A stretch of 64,000 bases of DNA from Paragorgia papillata (Eukaryota > Cnidaria > Anthozoa > Scleralcyonacea > Coralliidae). Shown here one piece after another: positions 10,900-22,424 of this stretch (its first letter is position 1; every line of letters begins with the position of its first letter). The stretch lies in NCBI GenBank assembly GCA_035771165.1, contig JAWNZC010000238.1, forward strand, positions 1,494,001 to 1,558,000. Reading direction: 5' to 3'. Below the pieces are notes generated by a model that worked only from the letters and a program-made list of their open reading frames with translations, was not told where the DNA came from and made no database searches. A program made the translations under genes and the position numbers.

Positions 10900-12190
10900 A
10901 ACTAAGTAGAGGGCAAAAAGCATTTATAGTGAACTTGACTTATATATATTTTAAAACTGTTCTTCGCAGTACTTTGTACTTATCCAGACTAGAAACTGAT
11001 GATTTTTAAATATTTTTTGCTTATATATTAATTTTAGTTTTTATTAATTATTTATATTCTCTTGGTAGCTGAAGTTAATTGGGACTACGCCCCGTTCAGC
11101 CACTTATTGCCACTATATGGTATTAAAGTGATTAAAACAAAACAAAATTTTGTTATCTACTTTTTTCTTAATAATTTGGATTTCACATCGGCAAAGTGAA
11201 AGTGACGCCAAGAAGTTTGCATGCATTTCTCGAGCTACAAAGATGAACATTCAAATCAAAAGAGCAATGAACCAACTAGAAATACAGTACATGAGTACAC
11301 AAATGGTGAATCCATAAGTATAAATGTTCTAATTTTAATATTGAAATTAGAATGTTTAGACTAGAGGGGGCTTATTGATTTTAAGCCAAAAGAGAGTGCC
11401 TTATTAATAGAGGGAGTGGTATACAGTATTTAAGGCAGGGGCATAATAGAGTGAGCGACCATAATATAGGGAGATTTATTTAATTTTCCAACTCAGAGAG
11501 GTGTGTGTGTGTGGGGGTGGGGTGGGGGGGGGGGGGGGGGTGGTGGTTAACCATATCTTAAACTTCAATCATTTTCAAAAGTCTTGGGAAATTTGCGTCC
11601 TTTTTCGGTTTTCCAACTCCCCCGCCCCCCTGTTCAATGTTGTATACTATGTTTACGGTGAATTTTGCCGGAATTGTTAATTTGTTTCATTAGACAACAT
11701 TGTAAAGGGAGGGGGAGGGAGGGATTGTGTACATATCGCAAAATAGACGATGTTGAACGAGTATATTTAGAAAAGCTCAAGTGTCCCAACTACTTTTGAA
11801 ATTGATTGTTGAGCCTTGGTCTTCTGTCAGTGTCATGCCTCCCTACCTCGATAGCATGCTTGTACCTTTAGAACTATTTTGTCATACCGTAAACTTCCCA
11901 TAATAACATAATACTACCTATAGCACAGAATAGCTGAAAACGAGTCGTCCTTTTCTTCGTTGCAGTTATTTACATCGGACACAGATTATATATCTATTCT
12001 GTGACTTGGAGCAGTAACTTCATATAAATTATTTCCTCTAAAACTTAATTTGGGACTTAATCCAAAAACGAACTTCCCCCAAAGAATCTACTGACCAGTG
12101 CAAGACTTTTGCATTAAACTTTCAAAATTTTAAAACTATTACCATCTGTTCTGATAACATAGATATAATTCTGTATATTATAGTAATAAT
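10900..12190. other. No recognisable gene
   Basis: AT-rich DNA with a G-run at 11511-11545 and a G/A-rich purine tract at 11700-11725. I see no open frame with coding character and no repeat family I can name. Confidence 0.4.
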
Positions 12191-12329
12191 TAACGAATTA
12201 TTTTTCGATGAATACACTTCTTTGCCAGAATGCTAGCATTATTGATTCTCAGTGCTTTTTCGTTGCCAAAATTGCTCAAAATAATGCTAGCATAATGTGC
12301 AAAAGTGAAAAGCCTAGCCACGTTTTGCA

Positions 12330-12480
12330 TGTGAGTTCATTCGCTCGTTGCGTTCGTTCGTGCTATGGTTCGCGCTCGTGCGAAATCAATAGCAAGCAAC
12401 ATTTTTGACGCGACATTTTTAACGCGCTGATTTGAACGCGATAGGGCACCGCTTTTTAGCACTGTGTCTGGTTTTATTTT
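12330..12480 (-). repeat. GAAC/AACG-type MITE fragment
   Basis: The part with ATAGCAAGC, ACGCGACATTTTTAACGCG and GGGCACCGCTTTTTAGCACTGTGTCTGG is the reverse of 45124-45218, where it is followed by a long (GAAC)n run. Here that run is represented only by a few imperfect GTTC units at 12340-12361. Confidence 0.5.
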
Positions 12481-12498
12481 TAATCTCTTAGTCGCTGC

Positions 12499-13140
12499 GT
12501 ATAAATTACTTTGTTTACAGTTGAACATTCGTTTCGTAGGCTGTCCTATATGCAGAATTTAACAAGGAATCTAATGCAGTTTGCAGAATCTCCGTCTACC
12601 GTAGCCTGCTCGTAGCCCGAAATTTCTTCTAAACCCGGAAATTACGTAATTTTCGGGTTTAGAAGAAATTTCGGGCTGCGAGCAGGCTACGTCTACCGAT
12701 CAAAAAATATTTTGTTGGCAAATCAAGGTGTCATTTGATCTGAGTCAGCAAGCACGCGCTAAGTTAGGAGCTCATATTAAAAAATATAAATAAATTACTT
12801 TGTTTACAGTTGAACATTCGTTTCGTAGACTATCCTATGCAGAATTTTACAAGGAATCTAATGCCGTTTACAGAATCCCCGTCTACCGTGAAGAAAATAT
12901 TTTGTTGGCAAATCAAGGTGTCATTTGATCTGAGTCAGCAAGCATGCAAGCGCTAAGTGATGGTCATATTAAAAAAATATAAATAAATTACTTTGTTTAC
13001 AGTTTAACATTCGTTTTGTAGACTGTCCTATGCAGCATTTTAACAAGGAATCTAATGCCGTTTACAGAATCTCCGTCTACCGATCAAAAAATATTTTGTT
13101 GGTAAATCAAGGTGTCATTTGACCAGCAAGCGCGCGTTAC
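12499..13140 (+). repeat. Three tandem copies of a 193-bp unit
   Basis: Units start with ATAAATTACTTTGTTTACAG near 12499, 12790 and 12983 and share CCGTCTACCG and AATATTTTGTTGG. The first is lengthened by the 88-bp foldback at 12602. No coding content is seen. Confidence 0.8.
12602..12689. mobile_element. 88-bp near-perfect foldback MITE, 9-bp TSD, Mutator-like
   Basis: The arms TAGCCTGCTCG..AGCCCGAAATTTCTTC and their complement fold almost completely. The 9-bp CGTCTACCG is at both 12593-12601 and 12690-12698. The third tandem unit (13074-13082) shows the empty site with one copy. A 9-bp target duplication is typical of Mutator-like transposons. No coding capacity. Confidence 0.75.
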
Positions 13141-13349
13141 AAAATAGATGTTCAGAAAATTTAGAAAAATAATTGAAATTACATATTTAATATCACTAGA
13201 GGTAGAATTGTATAAGGAATCGAACGGTATATTTGGATTCGCGATCTACCGAGCAGAAAATTATTTAGATGGAGTGCGGCTTGTTTGTTATTATCAATCA
13301 ATCAACAACTTTATTAATGTGTCTGTCTTCTAGCGCACCACCACAAGTG

Positions 13350-15125
13350 GTGTACTAATCGAGATTATCGTTTTTTGGCGGATCGAAAACAAGTGCTCCA
13401 GGGTTTCAGCGAGTTTCAGCAATTTGCTGAAACCAAAAATAATTTTGGCAATGGGATTAGAGATTATTAATATGGAGGGAAATGATATTAAAGTCTAGCA
13501 TTCTTAATTTGACTTGAAGAAATGTAGTTTGTACGAACGTAAATGTCCTAAATTATCGACAGTAAATTATTATTTTGTGTTAAAGATGGATTGAACGAGT
13601 TAAAAGACCGGCGAAACATTATTCTGCGAAGCAGAGCTAACTTCACGCGGGGTTCCAATGAACACTTTAATTATTACCACACCTAGAATATTGAAGCCCA
13701 TTGCTGATAGGAATAAGCAAAACACTACGGTTGAAAAAGCTAATCCGACTACGGTTTAAGACCATTATTAAATGAATCGACGTAATAATGTTAGCTACGA
13801 ATCAGTCCTGAACTTACTAACTTAGCCTCTATGCGCTCACTGGAGCACAGACGTCTTGAACAATCATTAATCATACAGGTGGCCGCTTAATCACCAGAGT
13901 GACACCAACAATGGGTCTTGGGTGTGGTCAAATGTCCTTTTATTCAATTCTAAAACACTGATAACAGTAACAAGTAGACTTTGAAACGAATAACAAAAAT
14001 GCCACATGTTCGATGCATGTATACTGACGCCTAGCAAGTTATGTTCGCTTAAAATAGTTATCAATGTGCATCTGTCGCTGCGGTGCACTGAGTTTCAAAG
14101 CGCAAAGCAAGTCATTTGTCTTAGTTGAAATTGATAGAGCTAGCTCCTCATATCCATGATAAGTGACATGCGAAATTCCGCAGAGTCTCAGCACCCAAAT
14201 CCCTGCACAAGGAAGGATTTGACGCAAAGTAAAGAGTAGTGTTTCTCTGCACCGGACATGCAGATATTTTTATTACCGACAATGTTTTTGAATTTGATTA
14301 CATGTAAACTTGAGGCATGAGGTTTCAAGTGACATGTGTTGAATGAAATACATGTACTTACTGACAACAACTAAGTGTTCTATGGTCCCTTATTTAGCTC
14401 AAATTTTAGTTTCGGTTCTCTTGCGGTAAAAATTGTGCCTAAGATAAATTAAGCTGGCCGTTTAATACAGGCGAAAAACGTGGCCACTGAATGGAGGAGG
14501 CCGTTTAATAGAGGGGTAATCTATAAGTAAATCATATACAGGGAATATTTTAGGGGTTTTGACAAGTGGCCGTTTAATAGAGGGCCGCTTAATAGAGGTT
14601 CGACTGTATTTTTTAAGAGTTTTAAGCAAAGTGTTCCAACCTATATATTTCTAGCTTTTTTAAACCCCGTATAGTAACGGTCATAATGTAGTACATGATT
14701 CCTATAATAGTCGCATCATGCATAATTCTTATACGTATTAACGTATACCATTTTCTCATATCTGGAATCAGTTGCCATTATCTGCCAAATCTGCTCTAGT
14801 TTTCTTTACGGTTTTCGAAGTTCACTTTGCTAGTAATGTTAGTATTTCACGAGCTGTTTAGCTCTAAAACGGTGAAATAGCTAAGTTGCCTTACTGATTA
14901 ATATTACCATAATTTGCGGCGATTTGCGGCGCTTTGTATAAATATTATCGTGGGCTCTATTAACTATGATATTATATAAAGAAAAATAAGTAAGATTTGG
15001 GTTTGGCTGCATCTGAAATATATGCTACAATTTATGAGGGGTGACTACCGTCAAAAACTCGATTTCAAATCACTTGTATCACTCATCTAGACGTAGGTCA
15101 CTGTCACTCGAGCTTACTTGCATGT
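13350..15125 (+). repeat. Duplicated non-coding block, partner at 20411-22850
   Basis: The block runs collinear with 20411-21605, and its last 50 bp (from about 15075) match 22797-22850. Differences are mostly insertions in one or the other copy, such as the 137-bp MITE at 20547 and the 1.2-kb element at 21606. Small open frames here are broken in the partner, so I call no gene. Confidence 0.7.
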
Positions 15126-15436
15126 TTAAAAATTTTTTTAAAAAAATGAATATTTTAATCTAGTTCAGCCGGTTTGTGTATATTTTATGTTAATTACACA
15201 AGCAGACATGTACAAAAGATGCTCCAAACGTTTCAGACACAAATTATGAAGTGGAAGAGTGATACAGTTGTTGGGCAATGTCTCTGTTATTAACGAACTC
15301 GCTCTTCGGCATAATCGACGGAATCTGCCGGAAATTTGGTTAGTCGCTTACTGAACAAATGCTGAAACTGATCTGTCGTCGATATTTCAAATAAGGTTAT
15401 TGGATAATCGAGCTATTTGCGCTAAGGAAGCGGGGG

Positions 15437-15738
15437 CAGGGGCGGATCTAGAATTGTTGAAAGGGGGGTGGCCGAGGGCGAAGCTCGAGCCTTCTAGGGG
15501 GTGCGGGGTATGCTCCCCCGGAAAGTTTTGAGTTCTTGGGTCGCTGAAATGGCATTCTCCGCATTTTGAGAGCCATTTGAGGGCACGTTTGAGCACTCCG
15601 CAGTATAGAAAAAAAGGTTATATTTTTCAGTCACTTGTACTTACAGTATAATTATATTTAGCGTCTTTTATTAATTTTTTCTAGACCAAAGAGGGGGGTG
15701 GCTAGCCAACCAGTCCACTCACCCTAAATCCGCCCCCG
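15437..15738. mobile_element. MITE with CAGGGGCGGAT ends
   Basis: The left end CAGGGGCGGATCTAG and right end CTAAATCCGCCCCCG form imperfect terminal inverted repeats about 300 bp apart. The inside contains a G-rich segment of a type seen again near 46970 and 58690. A lone right end of the same type lies at 44009-44026. Non-coding. Confidence 0.6.
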
Positions 15739-15759
15739 GGGGTACTGGCATACTTGAAA

Positions 15760-17530
15760 CCCGGACTCGGACTCAAAAAGTCATAAATTTTGTAATTCGT
15801 AAGCCTTTAAGGTGGTACTGGAGGCTAAAGTCAACTTCTCCGATCTTAACAGTTTTTGGTCTGTTGAAACTATATAGTAACAATAAGTTTGTATGCCAAT
15901 TTTGACAGCGTTGCTTTATATACTTTTCGAGATTTGTGCGATCAAACTTTGGTATCTAAGGATGAATGTTCGCGCCAAAACAGCAGATGAAACTGAAAGA
16001 CGATGCGTTTGTCGGCTCTCCTACAGCGAGTTTTGACAGAATTTACACCTTGAGCTTGGTGTTGTGATTTGATATGCCGCGATTTTGCGCTTTTTTTCAC
16101 ACTCGCTTTTCTGTCAGTGACAAAGGAGCATTTATAGTCTTGTCCTTAATTGTCCGAATGGTTCATTATGTCCTCATTTTGATTCTGGACATTCTCCCAA
16201 AGACCATTTTCTTTCAGATGTCTAATTTCCACATCTTTTCCCGACTTGAATTTCTTCCCAGACGGATCTATGAAGGAGACCATTGCTCGTTTCCGTTCGC
16301 CGCTCGAACTCTGTCATCCATGCGCTACAAGCTAAGCTTGTCTTTGTTGAAATCCAGTCTAGAACCGATCCCATTTTTTAGAAAGCTATTCAAATTACTT
16401 CCTGCAATCGAATCTTTCATATTCGTAGCCATGTTGCTTCAACTTGCTTGAATATTTCGAAAATAGCAACTATCGAGTCTCAAGCTGTGATCAATTGCTG
16501 TGATCCAAGATGGCGTAGTTGTCATTGCTCAAAAAGGTGTTGTTGCTAAGCATTCGATTTCGCGGCAAAATTCTCGAGCTATTTATGGACATAAAGTACT
16601 TATATGGGGGCCAAATTCTAGCTATCAGCCACTGACCTTTTACTGTTGGCTCACAAGAATAAAGAAAAATCTTTTGACGACAGGAAAAAGACGATTTTTT
16701 TAAAAATAAATGCTTTAAATCGAGATAATATTGCCAAAATGTGATCAATTTATACCAGAGGAACATGTGAAAGTTCCATATCTTTGTCTCTTTTCAATGT
16801 ATTTCAACAAAATTTGGCACACAAGACTGCAACAAACAAATTATCTCAGTGTCCGCAATTGTGCGCCTTATTACTTTCGGTTGAGAATTTTTTGTATATC
16901 TGTCATCGTTCAAAATAAGGCAACGCTTATAGTTCAGAAACAAATACTCGAGTGATGGCGGACACTGGGATTAAATCCTCGTATTGATACATAAAGTAAG
17001 TCCTCTTTGTTTCAGCTCCGTCAACAAGTTCAAAGCGAAAGCTGCAATCAATGATCAAAGATGGCCATTTTCGGAATCAAATTTCAGTTCCCACACCCCC
17101 TGGACTCAAAACGATTTTTTACTGACACATGCTGGCACCAACAACTTAGACAACCATAAACCTTTCTAAATACCAATTTAAAAAAATAGTAAAATATAAA
17201 ATATTATAAAACTGTAAGACATGACCCAAATATTGTGACAAAATGAAACAACATGTGGTCTTTCGCGGAAAACACACTCAGACCACTATAGTTAAACACA
17301 AGTACACAACTTCTGTTGGATCGTCCTATATTTAAAGAAGGTAAATAATAATGGTTGTAACACGGCACATTCAGTTTGCGCATCCCCTTTTGTTATGAAA
17401 GTATATGAGATGATGAGTCTACCATATTACCTTCCAACGCAAAAGATAATGTGATTAACATCACCTCCATGTTTCGTTTGGTCACTATTTGGGTCAGATT
17501 TTCACAGTTTATTATTAAAACTTATAATCT
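15760..17530. other. Largely unique DNA, no firm gene
   Basis: This stretch does not match other parts of the window. A plus-strand open frame at 16074-16451 (125 codons) looks hydrophobic and random. On the opposite strand lies the MBD-like scrap described at 16146-16313. I cannot support a complete gene. Confidence 0.35.
16146..16313 (-). pseudogene. Fragment with similarity to a methyl-CpG-binding domain
   Basis: A 55-codon open stretch, stop TAA at 16146-16148, contains ERKRAMVSFIDPSGKKFKS followed by a short acidic segment. The (Y/F)xxPSGKKF(R/K)S pattern is the C-terminal half of the MBD fold in proteins such as MBD2/3. The N-terminal half is missing, and the frame just upstream is shifted. 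It may be an isolated exon or a relic. The match is short, so this is a tentative call. Confidence 0.25.
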
Positions 17531-17539
17531 ATATAATAT

Positions 17540-17650
17540 ATATGTACTATTTATAAACCGCGCAGGAGGGCTTTATCGGATATAAAACACGAGGCGATAG
17601 CCGAGTGTTTTAGAGCCGATAAAGCCCGTACTGCAAGGTTTTTAAATGGC
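17540..17650. repeat. Small foldback, GGGCTTTATCGG arms
   Basis: GGGCTTTATCGG at about 17569 pairs with CCGATAAAGCCC at about 17616, and AAAACAC with GTGTTTT inside. Probably a short MITE. Confidence 0.5.
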
Positions 17651-18038
17651 TTCTAAAAAGAATCACTTCATACGTTCATTGGCGTAGTAATTTTGAAAAT
17701 TAAGCTTATCTCAGCCGTTAAAAACCAGCGAGAAACTTAGAGCGAGTCTATATCACATATATAGATCCGATACGCTCATGATTTTTCTTTGTGTTTTCCT
17801 CATGAATTATTAATGAATTTTAGAAATATATATATATATATAGTCTTTTTTTATCTCTCTCGACTTCTTTGTCTCGACTCTCAACTTTTTAGTCTCGACT
17901 CACTCGACACTCGACTTTTGGTTACACTCAGAGTCAGACAGTGTTACCGCTAAGAACAAGGTCAAACATTTTAATTTGATTTTGTCTTCTGAAACTCGCT
18001 GAAACCCTTGAGCACTTGCAGTCAATTATAAGTTTTGT

Positions 18039-18066
18039 CATGTGAACAACTAAGAGAGTTTAAAAG
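18039..18066 (+). promoter_or_regulatory. Putative promoter of copy 2: CATGTG and TTTAAAAG
   Basis: CATGTG is at 18039-18044 and TTTAAAAG at 18059-18066, 118 bp before the ATG, as in copy 1. Confidence 0.5.
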
Positions 18067-18176
18067 ACGAACCTCTGCAGCAGAGCATTCACTTCCAGTT
18101 AGAAACCTCCGCGAAAGTTGGTTAAGATCAAGAAATCCGAAGTTCAGAGAGAAGAAAACAGTGTGAACTTTTTATC

Positions 18177-18905
18177 ATGAAGTGTCTTGGTGTTCTCGCA
18201 GTTATTGCTTTGGCATTTGTTTGCTTACCTGCAGGTATTTTTACACTATATCATTGTAACTGAGTTGTTGTAACATTCTGAGAAAGTGATATACATTGCG
18301 CGATTAAAGCAGACCTGCATGCACTCGTTCGTTAACCTATAGAGTGTATAGTCCAGTTTGAAAAATTCTACTGTCTATTGTAAAATTTTACTGAATGTTA
18401 ACTCTTATTGTATGTAGATGGGGCTGAGTCCGATGTCATTCGTGTGTTTGACCCTGAACTGAAGTTATATAAAGAAGAAATGCTCAATATTTTGAAACAG
18501 GCAAACTTGGAAAAGTTTGGTTTCAAAAAGACCGTGCAAAGCTCCATTGAAACCAACGAAAATGGAGAGAAGACAATGAAGAAAACGATCTACTACATGG
18601 CGACTGCTAAGTGTTCAGAGGCTGCTTACTGGGAAGGCGTTTTAGAGAGTCGCTTACACGCAGATGTTCTCTCAAATAAATTCGGCCGAAAATTCGTTCG
18701 AGAAATTCAAAGTCGTATCAAGGGACGTGGCACAAAGTATTGCAAAATTGGGCTGGAAATGCACCTGATTGACCTGATGCGATGTTGTGAAGATTCCGAC
18801 ATGCCGGTCAGTAACCTAGTAAAAAGAGCTAAGCGGTCAGTGAAGGCAGCTACTGTCCGTCAGCATTGGTCTTGTTGCTATGCTAAAATTGTGTACTTAG
18901 ACTAG
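18177..18905 (+). CDS. Small secreted Cys-containing protein, family copy 2 (two exons)
   Basis: Exons 18177-18234 and 18418-18905 join across a 183-bp phase-1 GT-AG intron, giving 181 residues. The signal peptide differs from copy 1 only at residue 18 (Pro for His). The central core is the same as in copy 1. The region after the core carries Cys142-Cys143, which copy 1 lacks. Lys155-Arg156, with a second KR at 158-159, precedes a tail containing HWSCCYAKIVY. There are six cysteines outside the signal peptide. One extra T after the KIVY codons moves the stop and adds Leu-Asp. Most differences from the nearest relative, copy 3, change amino acids, while the surrounding DNA is nearly identical. 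The ORF is intact and probably functional. The function is unknown. Confidence 0.8.
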
Positions 18906-18984
18906 CATGATTTTAGGAAAGTCCAAGTTTGTAATTCCTTACTGGATGATATTTAGATGTAATAGATGTTTGGGTTTTAACATA

Positions 18985-18990
18985 AATAAA
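18985..18990 (+). terminator. Polyadenylation signal AATAAA, copy 2
   Basis: AATAAA 80 bp after the stop codon, in the same context as in copies 1, 3 and 4. Confidence 0.6.
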
Positions 18991-19072
18991 TCTTTGATTG
19001 GGCATTAACGACGATATATGTCTTTTGCTTTTTTATATTTATTTAACTGATTTTATCAGTCCAAACTTAATT

Positions 19073-20013
19073 ACTCGGGTCGGACGAGTCTAGGTTTCGG
19101 CTTTCTTTTTGGGGGGGAGGGGGGGGGGGGGGGTTCCACAAAATGGTAATTATTGCATCATCCCGTCAGGCCTTGCGAAACTGTAAGGCATGTCGATTTT
19201 CGATTTTTCGAGTTCTTTCTTTTCGACAGCTTTGCCTTTGAAAGAGTTGGGTTGATCATGAGGTGATTTCCGCGGTATTGGTGAATTCGTCAGTAGTTGA
19301 TCAGTAATGTTGCTGACAAGGTTTGTCCATGAAGACAGAATAGACGAGTATATTACAGACGGGAGAAAATGTTAAAAATGCCGTGTTGACATCAGTACCT
19401 AGGAAGCCTTGAGTTGAGGACTAGAGAATACAAGATAGAGCCACATAATATCAAAGAACATATACGTATTGTTTACCTAGTATTAAACGCCTTGCTGCTT
19501 GGTCCAACAACTACGAAACACATGTGGTAGGCACCGAATAATGCAAAAAATATGTTTTAGTCGTCTACAAGTCCCCCTATCATGAAGGTGTCGTATAATA
19601 CATTTGGGAATGTGTTTCAAAAATGCATGTTTAATCTGTTGGTACGATTTACATGAATTCTATATCGGAACCATCGATTGAATCTGCCGAATTTAGCACT
19701 ATAGGTTTTGTGGTTTTGTCTGGTCTACTGAAAGTATTATTAAGATCGTTTAATTCGACTAAACGGGCTTGTTGTCACCAAATTGCTTCATGGAACTAAG
19801 TACTTCATATTGGACCATATATAGATAATTTGTGTCGAGCGCCCTACTCGCAAATACATAACACTGCTTAATGATTGCTTCTGAGAGTTTTGTACTTTTT
19901 AACAGACACTTAATATGCACACGCTGTTCCTAAGGTTTTCTAGATGTGCGAAGACTGCGACAATATTTGCAGAAATCAGTAGCCCGAGTGAACGTCTGAG
20001 CAGGCGTCTTGTT
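19073..20013. mobile_element. About 940-bp insertion in the 3' flank of copy 2
   Basis: Copies 1 and 4 read straight through this point (compare 6005-6010), so this is an insertion. It starts ACTCGGGTCGGACGAGTC and ends with GAACGTCTGAGCAGGCGTC; the ends are weakly inverted. The same insertion is at 24014-24949 behind copy 3, so it predates that duplication. A fragment of its end recurs at 62285-62332. A G-run at 19113-19134 is near the left end. Confidence 0.6.
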
Positions 20014-20335
20014 GAGTTATAATTAACAACTTATTTCGTAAAGCTGCGAAGTGTCTGTTACACTTTATGGGGCGCCAAGTGTAAATTTATTATTTAGCAA
20101 AATAGTTGTCATGTTTCCCATTATAAACAAATAAGTGATTGAAAAGAAACGCTTATTTATATATAATAAATTTAAACGGGCTTCATTACTTACAAATAAT
20201 TAAGTTATTTATTGTTTCACAGTTTCAGTGTCTCTACGGTTATTTTCTTTTTATTGATGGGGATATGAGTCTATCTTTGAAGTTGATCAGCAGAATTTTA
20301 GTGAGAGATTTTACTGAAGTGCTTTGCTTTCTCAG

Positions 20336-20400
20336 GGGCTGTTTACATGAGCCGGGCTAGCCCGGCTAACCGGGCTGACACGAAGTGAGATTATCATAAA
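20336..20400. mobile_element. Truncated end of the GGGGCTGTTTAC MITE
   Basis: GGGGCTGTTTACATGAGCC and GGGCTAGCCCGG match the left end of the complete 225-bp element at 25273. The rest is lost at the duplication breakpoint. Confidence 0.6.
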
Positions 20401-20410
20401 TAATCACACA

Positions 20411-21605
20411 TGTGAGATTATCGTTTTTATTAGTGGCGAATCGAAAACAAGTGCTCGAGGGTTTCAGCGAGTTTCAGAGTTTGCTGAAACCAAAAATAAT
20501 TTTGGCAATAGGATTAGAGGATTATTAATATATTATAGCATTCTTAGGCTACGTCCACACGTACGTATACCTTTTCGTAGCGTTTTCATATTGTTTCAGG
20601 TAAGTAGACCATTGTTTTCTATTCCCTTGAGGACGGAGAACAATATGAAAACGCTACGAAAACGTATACGTGTGGACGTAGCCTTAATTTGACTTGAAGA
20701 AATGTAGTTTGTACGAACGTATAAAATGTCCTAAATTATCGACAGTAAATGATTATTTTGTGTTAAAGTTGGATTGAACGAGTTAAAAAACCGGCGAAAC
20801 ATTATTCTGCGAACTGAAGCAGACTGCTGCTCGACCGCCCTCCCATGAACACTTTAATTATTACCACACCTAGAATATTGTAGCCCATTGCTGATAGGAA
20901 TAAGCAAAACACTACGGTTGAAAAAGCTAATCCCTACAGTTTAAGAACATTAATGAACCGACGTAATAATGTTAGCTACGAATCAGTCCTGAACTTAGCC
21001 TCTATGCGCTCACTGGAGCATATAGACGTCTTGAACAATCATTAATCATATTTTTAAAGAGCTTTTAGCAAAGTGGTCCAACCTATATTTCTAGCCTTTT
21101 TAAACCCCGTATAACTCCATATGCCTTAAGAAGTAATGGTCATAATGTAGTACAGGATTCCTATAATAGTCGCATCCTGCATAATTCTTATACGTAGAGC
21201 ATTTCTCATATCTGGAATCAGTTGCCATTATCTGCCAAATCTGCTACAAAATCCTGGAAATCAGGTATGATTATCGATTTCAATAACTTCAGCTGTTTGT
21301 AGTTGTATAGTTCTTTAGATTATGACAGTTCCACTATACATACAATTATTTTATAAATAGTGCTCTAGTTTTCTTTACGGTTTTCGAAGTTCACTTTGCT
21401 AGTAATGTTAGTATTTTACGAGCTGTTTAGCTCTAAAACGGTGAAATAGTTAAGTTGCCTTACTGATTAATATTACCATAATTTGCGGCGATTTGTATAA
21501 ATATTATATAAAGAAAAATAAGTAAGATTTGGGTTTGGCTGTCTGAAATATATGCTACAATTTACGAGGGGTGACTACCGTCAAAAATTCGATTTCAAAT
21601 TACTT
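20411..21605 (+). repeat. Duplicated block, partner of 13350-15075
   Basis: Direct partner of 13350-15075, with the MITE at 20547-20683 as an extra insertion. No gene is visible. Confidence 0.7.
20547..20683. mobile_element. 137-bp MITE, TIR GGCTACGTCCACACG, TSD TTA
   Basis: Long inverted arms (GGCTACGTCCACACGTA, then GTAGCGTTTTCATATTGTT) with flanking TTA at 20544-20546 and 20684-20686. The paralogous site near 13500-13507 has a single TTA and no insertion. The 3-bp duplication suggests a PIF/Harbinger-type source. Confidence 0.75.
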
Positions 21606-21906
21606 GTTGCTGCCCCCTGGCGGGGGCAGCAACACTAATCTTGACGTGCCTTTGCGTTCACTCGTGCCCAGTCTTTTGGCCGAGCTATGTATAGTCGACA
21701 ATATCTCGATCTCTTTGGATTTTTGGATGTGGATGGATGGATGGATGGATGTGTCGGCAATTGCGCAATCTCTAGATTCTCTAAAGTGGCTTAGTGCGCA
21801 TGTTCGGCTGATAGCCTGACACGTTTCACGTTTTCGAAGATATTTTCAAAGAAGTTCAGCTTTGTCTTCTTTGTCAGGAAATTCACGGTAAGAACAATTC
21901 ATAAAT

Positions 21907-22197
21907 ATGTCTTTACTTTCACGGGGAAGTATTCATCAAGGCCATGAACGTTTCAGTGGCGATTCTCGAGGAAAGCAGTGCTCTTTCATGAGTTTGTCAG
22001 CGCTGTTGACAGCACAAGCTATTTCAGTCGATAAATGGGACTCGACAATCATCGACCATGTCTTAGTTGAAGGAGACAAGATGTACCTGAATGCCTACAA
22101 CAATGGTCTCATCCCACGTGAAGAATTGTTGTCGTTGAACAACTTACCAACTGTCCAAACATACAAATTGCTAGATGTGGAACTGCTGACTGTGTAG
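21907..22197 (+). CDS. Transposon-type C76/OTU-like cysteine protease domain fragment
   Basis: This 96-codon frame starts at an ATG. It contains HQGHERFSGDSRGKQCSF, then SLSALL, then W-DSTIIDHVLVEGDKMY. The pattern F..SRGKQC..MSL..L....W....ID.VL..GD.MY is known from N-terminal papain-fold (peptidase C76-like) domains of proteins encoded by animal transposons, often joined to PIF1 helicases. The Cys in GKQC would be the nucleophile. A catalytic His is not covered by this short frame, and no helicase or Rep domain is present. It is likely a non-autonomous remnant. Its last codons and 3' flank are repeated at 22301-22424. Confidence 0.45.
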   Translation: MSLLSRGSIHQGHERFSGDSRGKQCSFMSLSALLTAQAISVDKWDSTIIDHVLVEGDKMYLNAYNNGLIPREELLSLNNLPTVQTYKLLDVELLTV

Positions 22198-22424
22198 TCT
22201 AACATTCAGAACACTATCATCTTGCAAACTATTAATTATGTTATTGTTCCTGTTATTTTTAAAGAAAAATATATTTTCTCACTATTACCATAATGATACA
22301 CAAACATACAAATTGATAGATGTGGAACTGCTGACTGTGTAGTCTAACATTCAGAACACTATCATCTTGCAAACTATTAATCATGTTATTGTTCCTGTTA
22401 TTTTTAAAGAAAAATATATTTTCT
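22158..22424 (+). repeat. Tandem duplication of about 122 bp
   Basis: 22158-22280 and 22301-22424 are nearly identical. They cover the end of the protease-like frame, its TAG stop and the A/T-rich 3' flank, separated by about 20 bp. Confidence 0.85.

Larger units (their letters stand above)
17850..20335 (+). repeat. Duplicon of gene copy 2 (direct partner 22850-25270)
   Basis: The segment matches 22850-25270 in direct orientation from upstream of the promoter to a breakpoint inside a MITE end near 20336-20400. By eye, the 3' flank 19540-20330 versus 24480-25270 differs at only about three positions in roughly 800 bp. Confidence 0.85.

Noticed and set aside
16074..16451. 125-codon plus-strand frame
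   Set aside because: Composition looks random and hydrophobic, there is no recognisable motif, and the opposite strand has a better domain resemblance.
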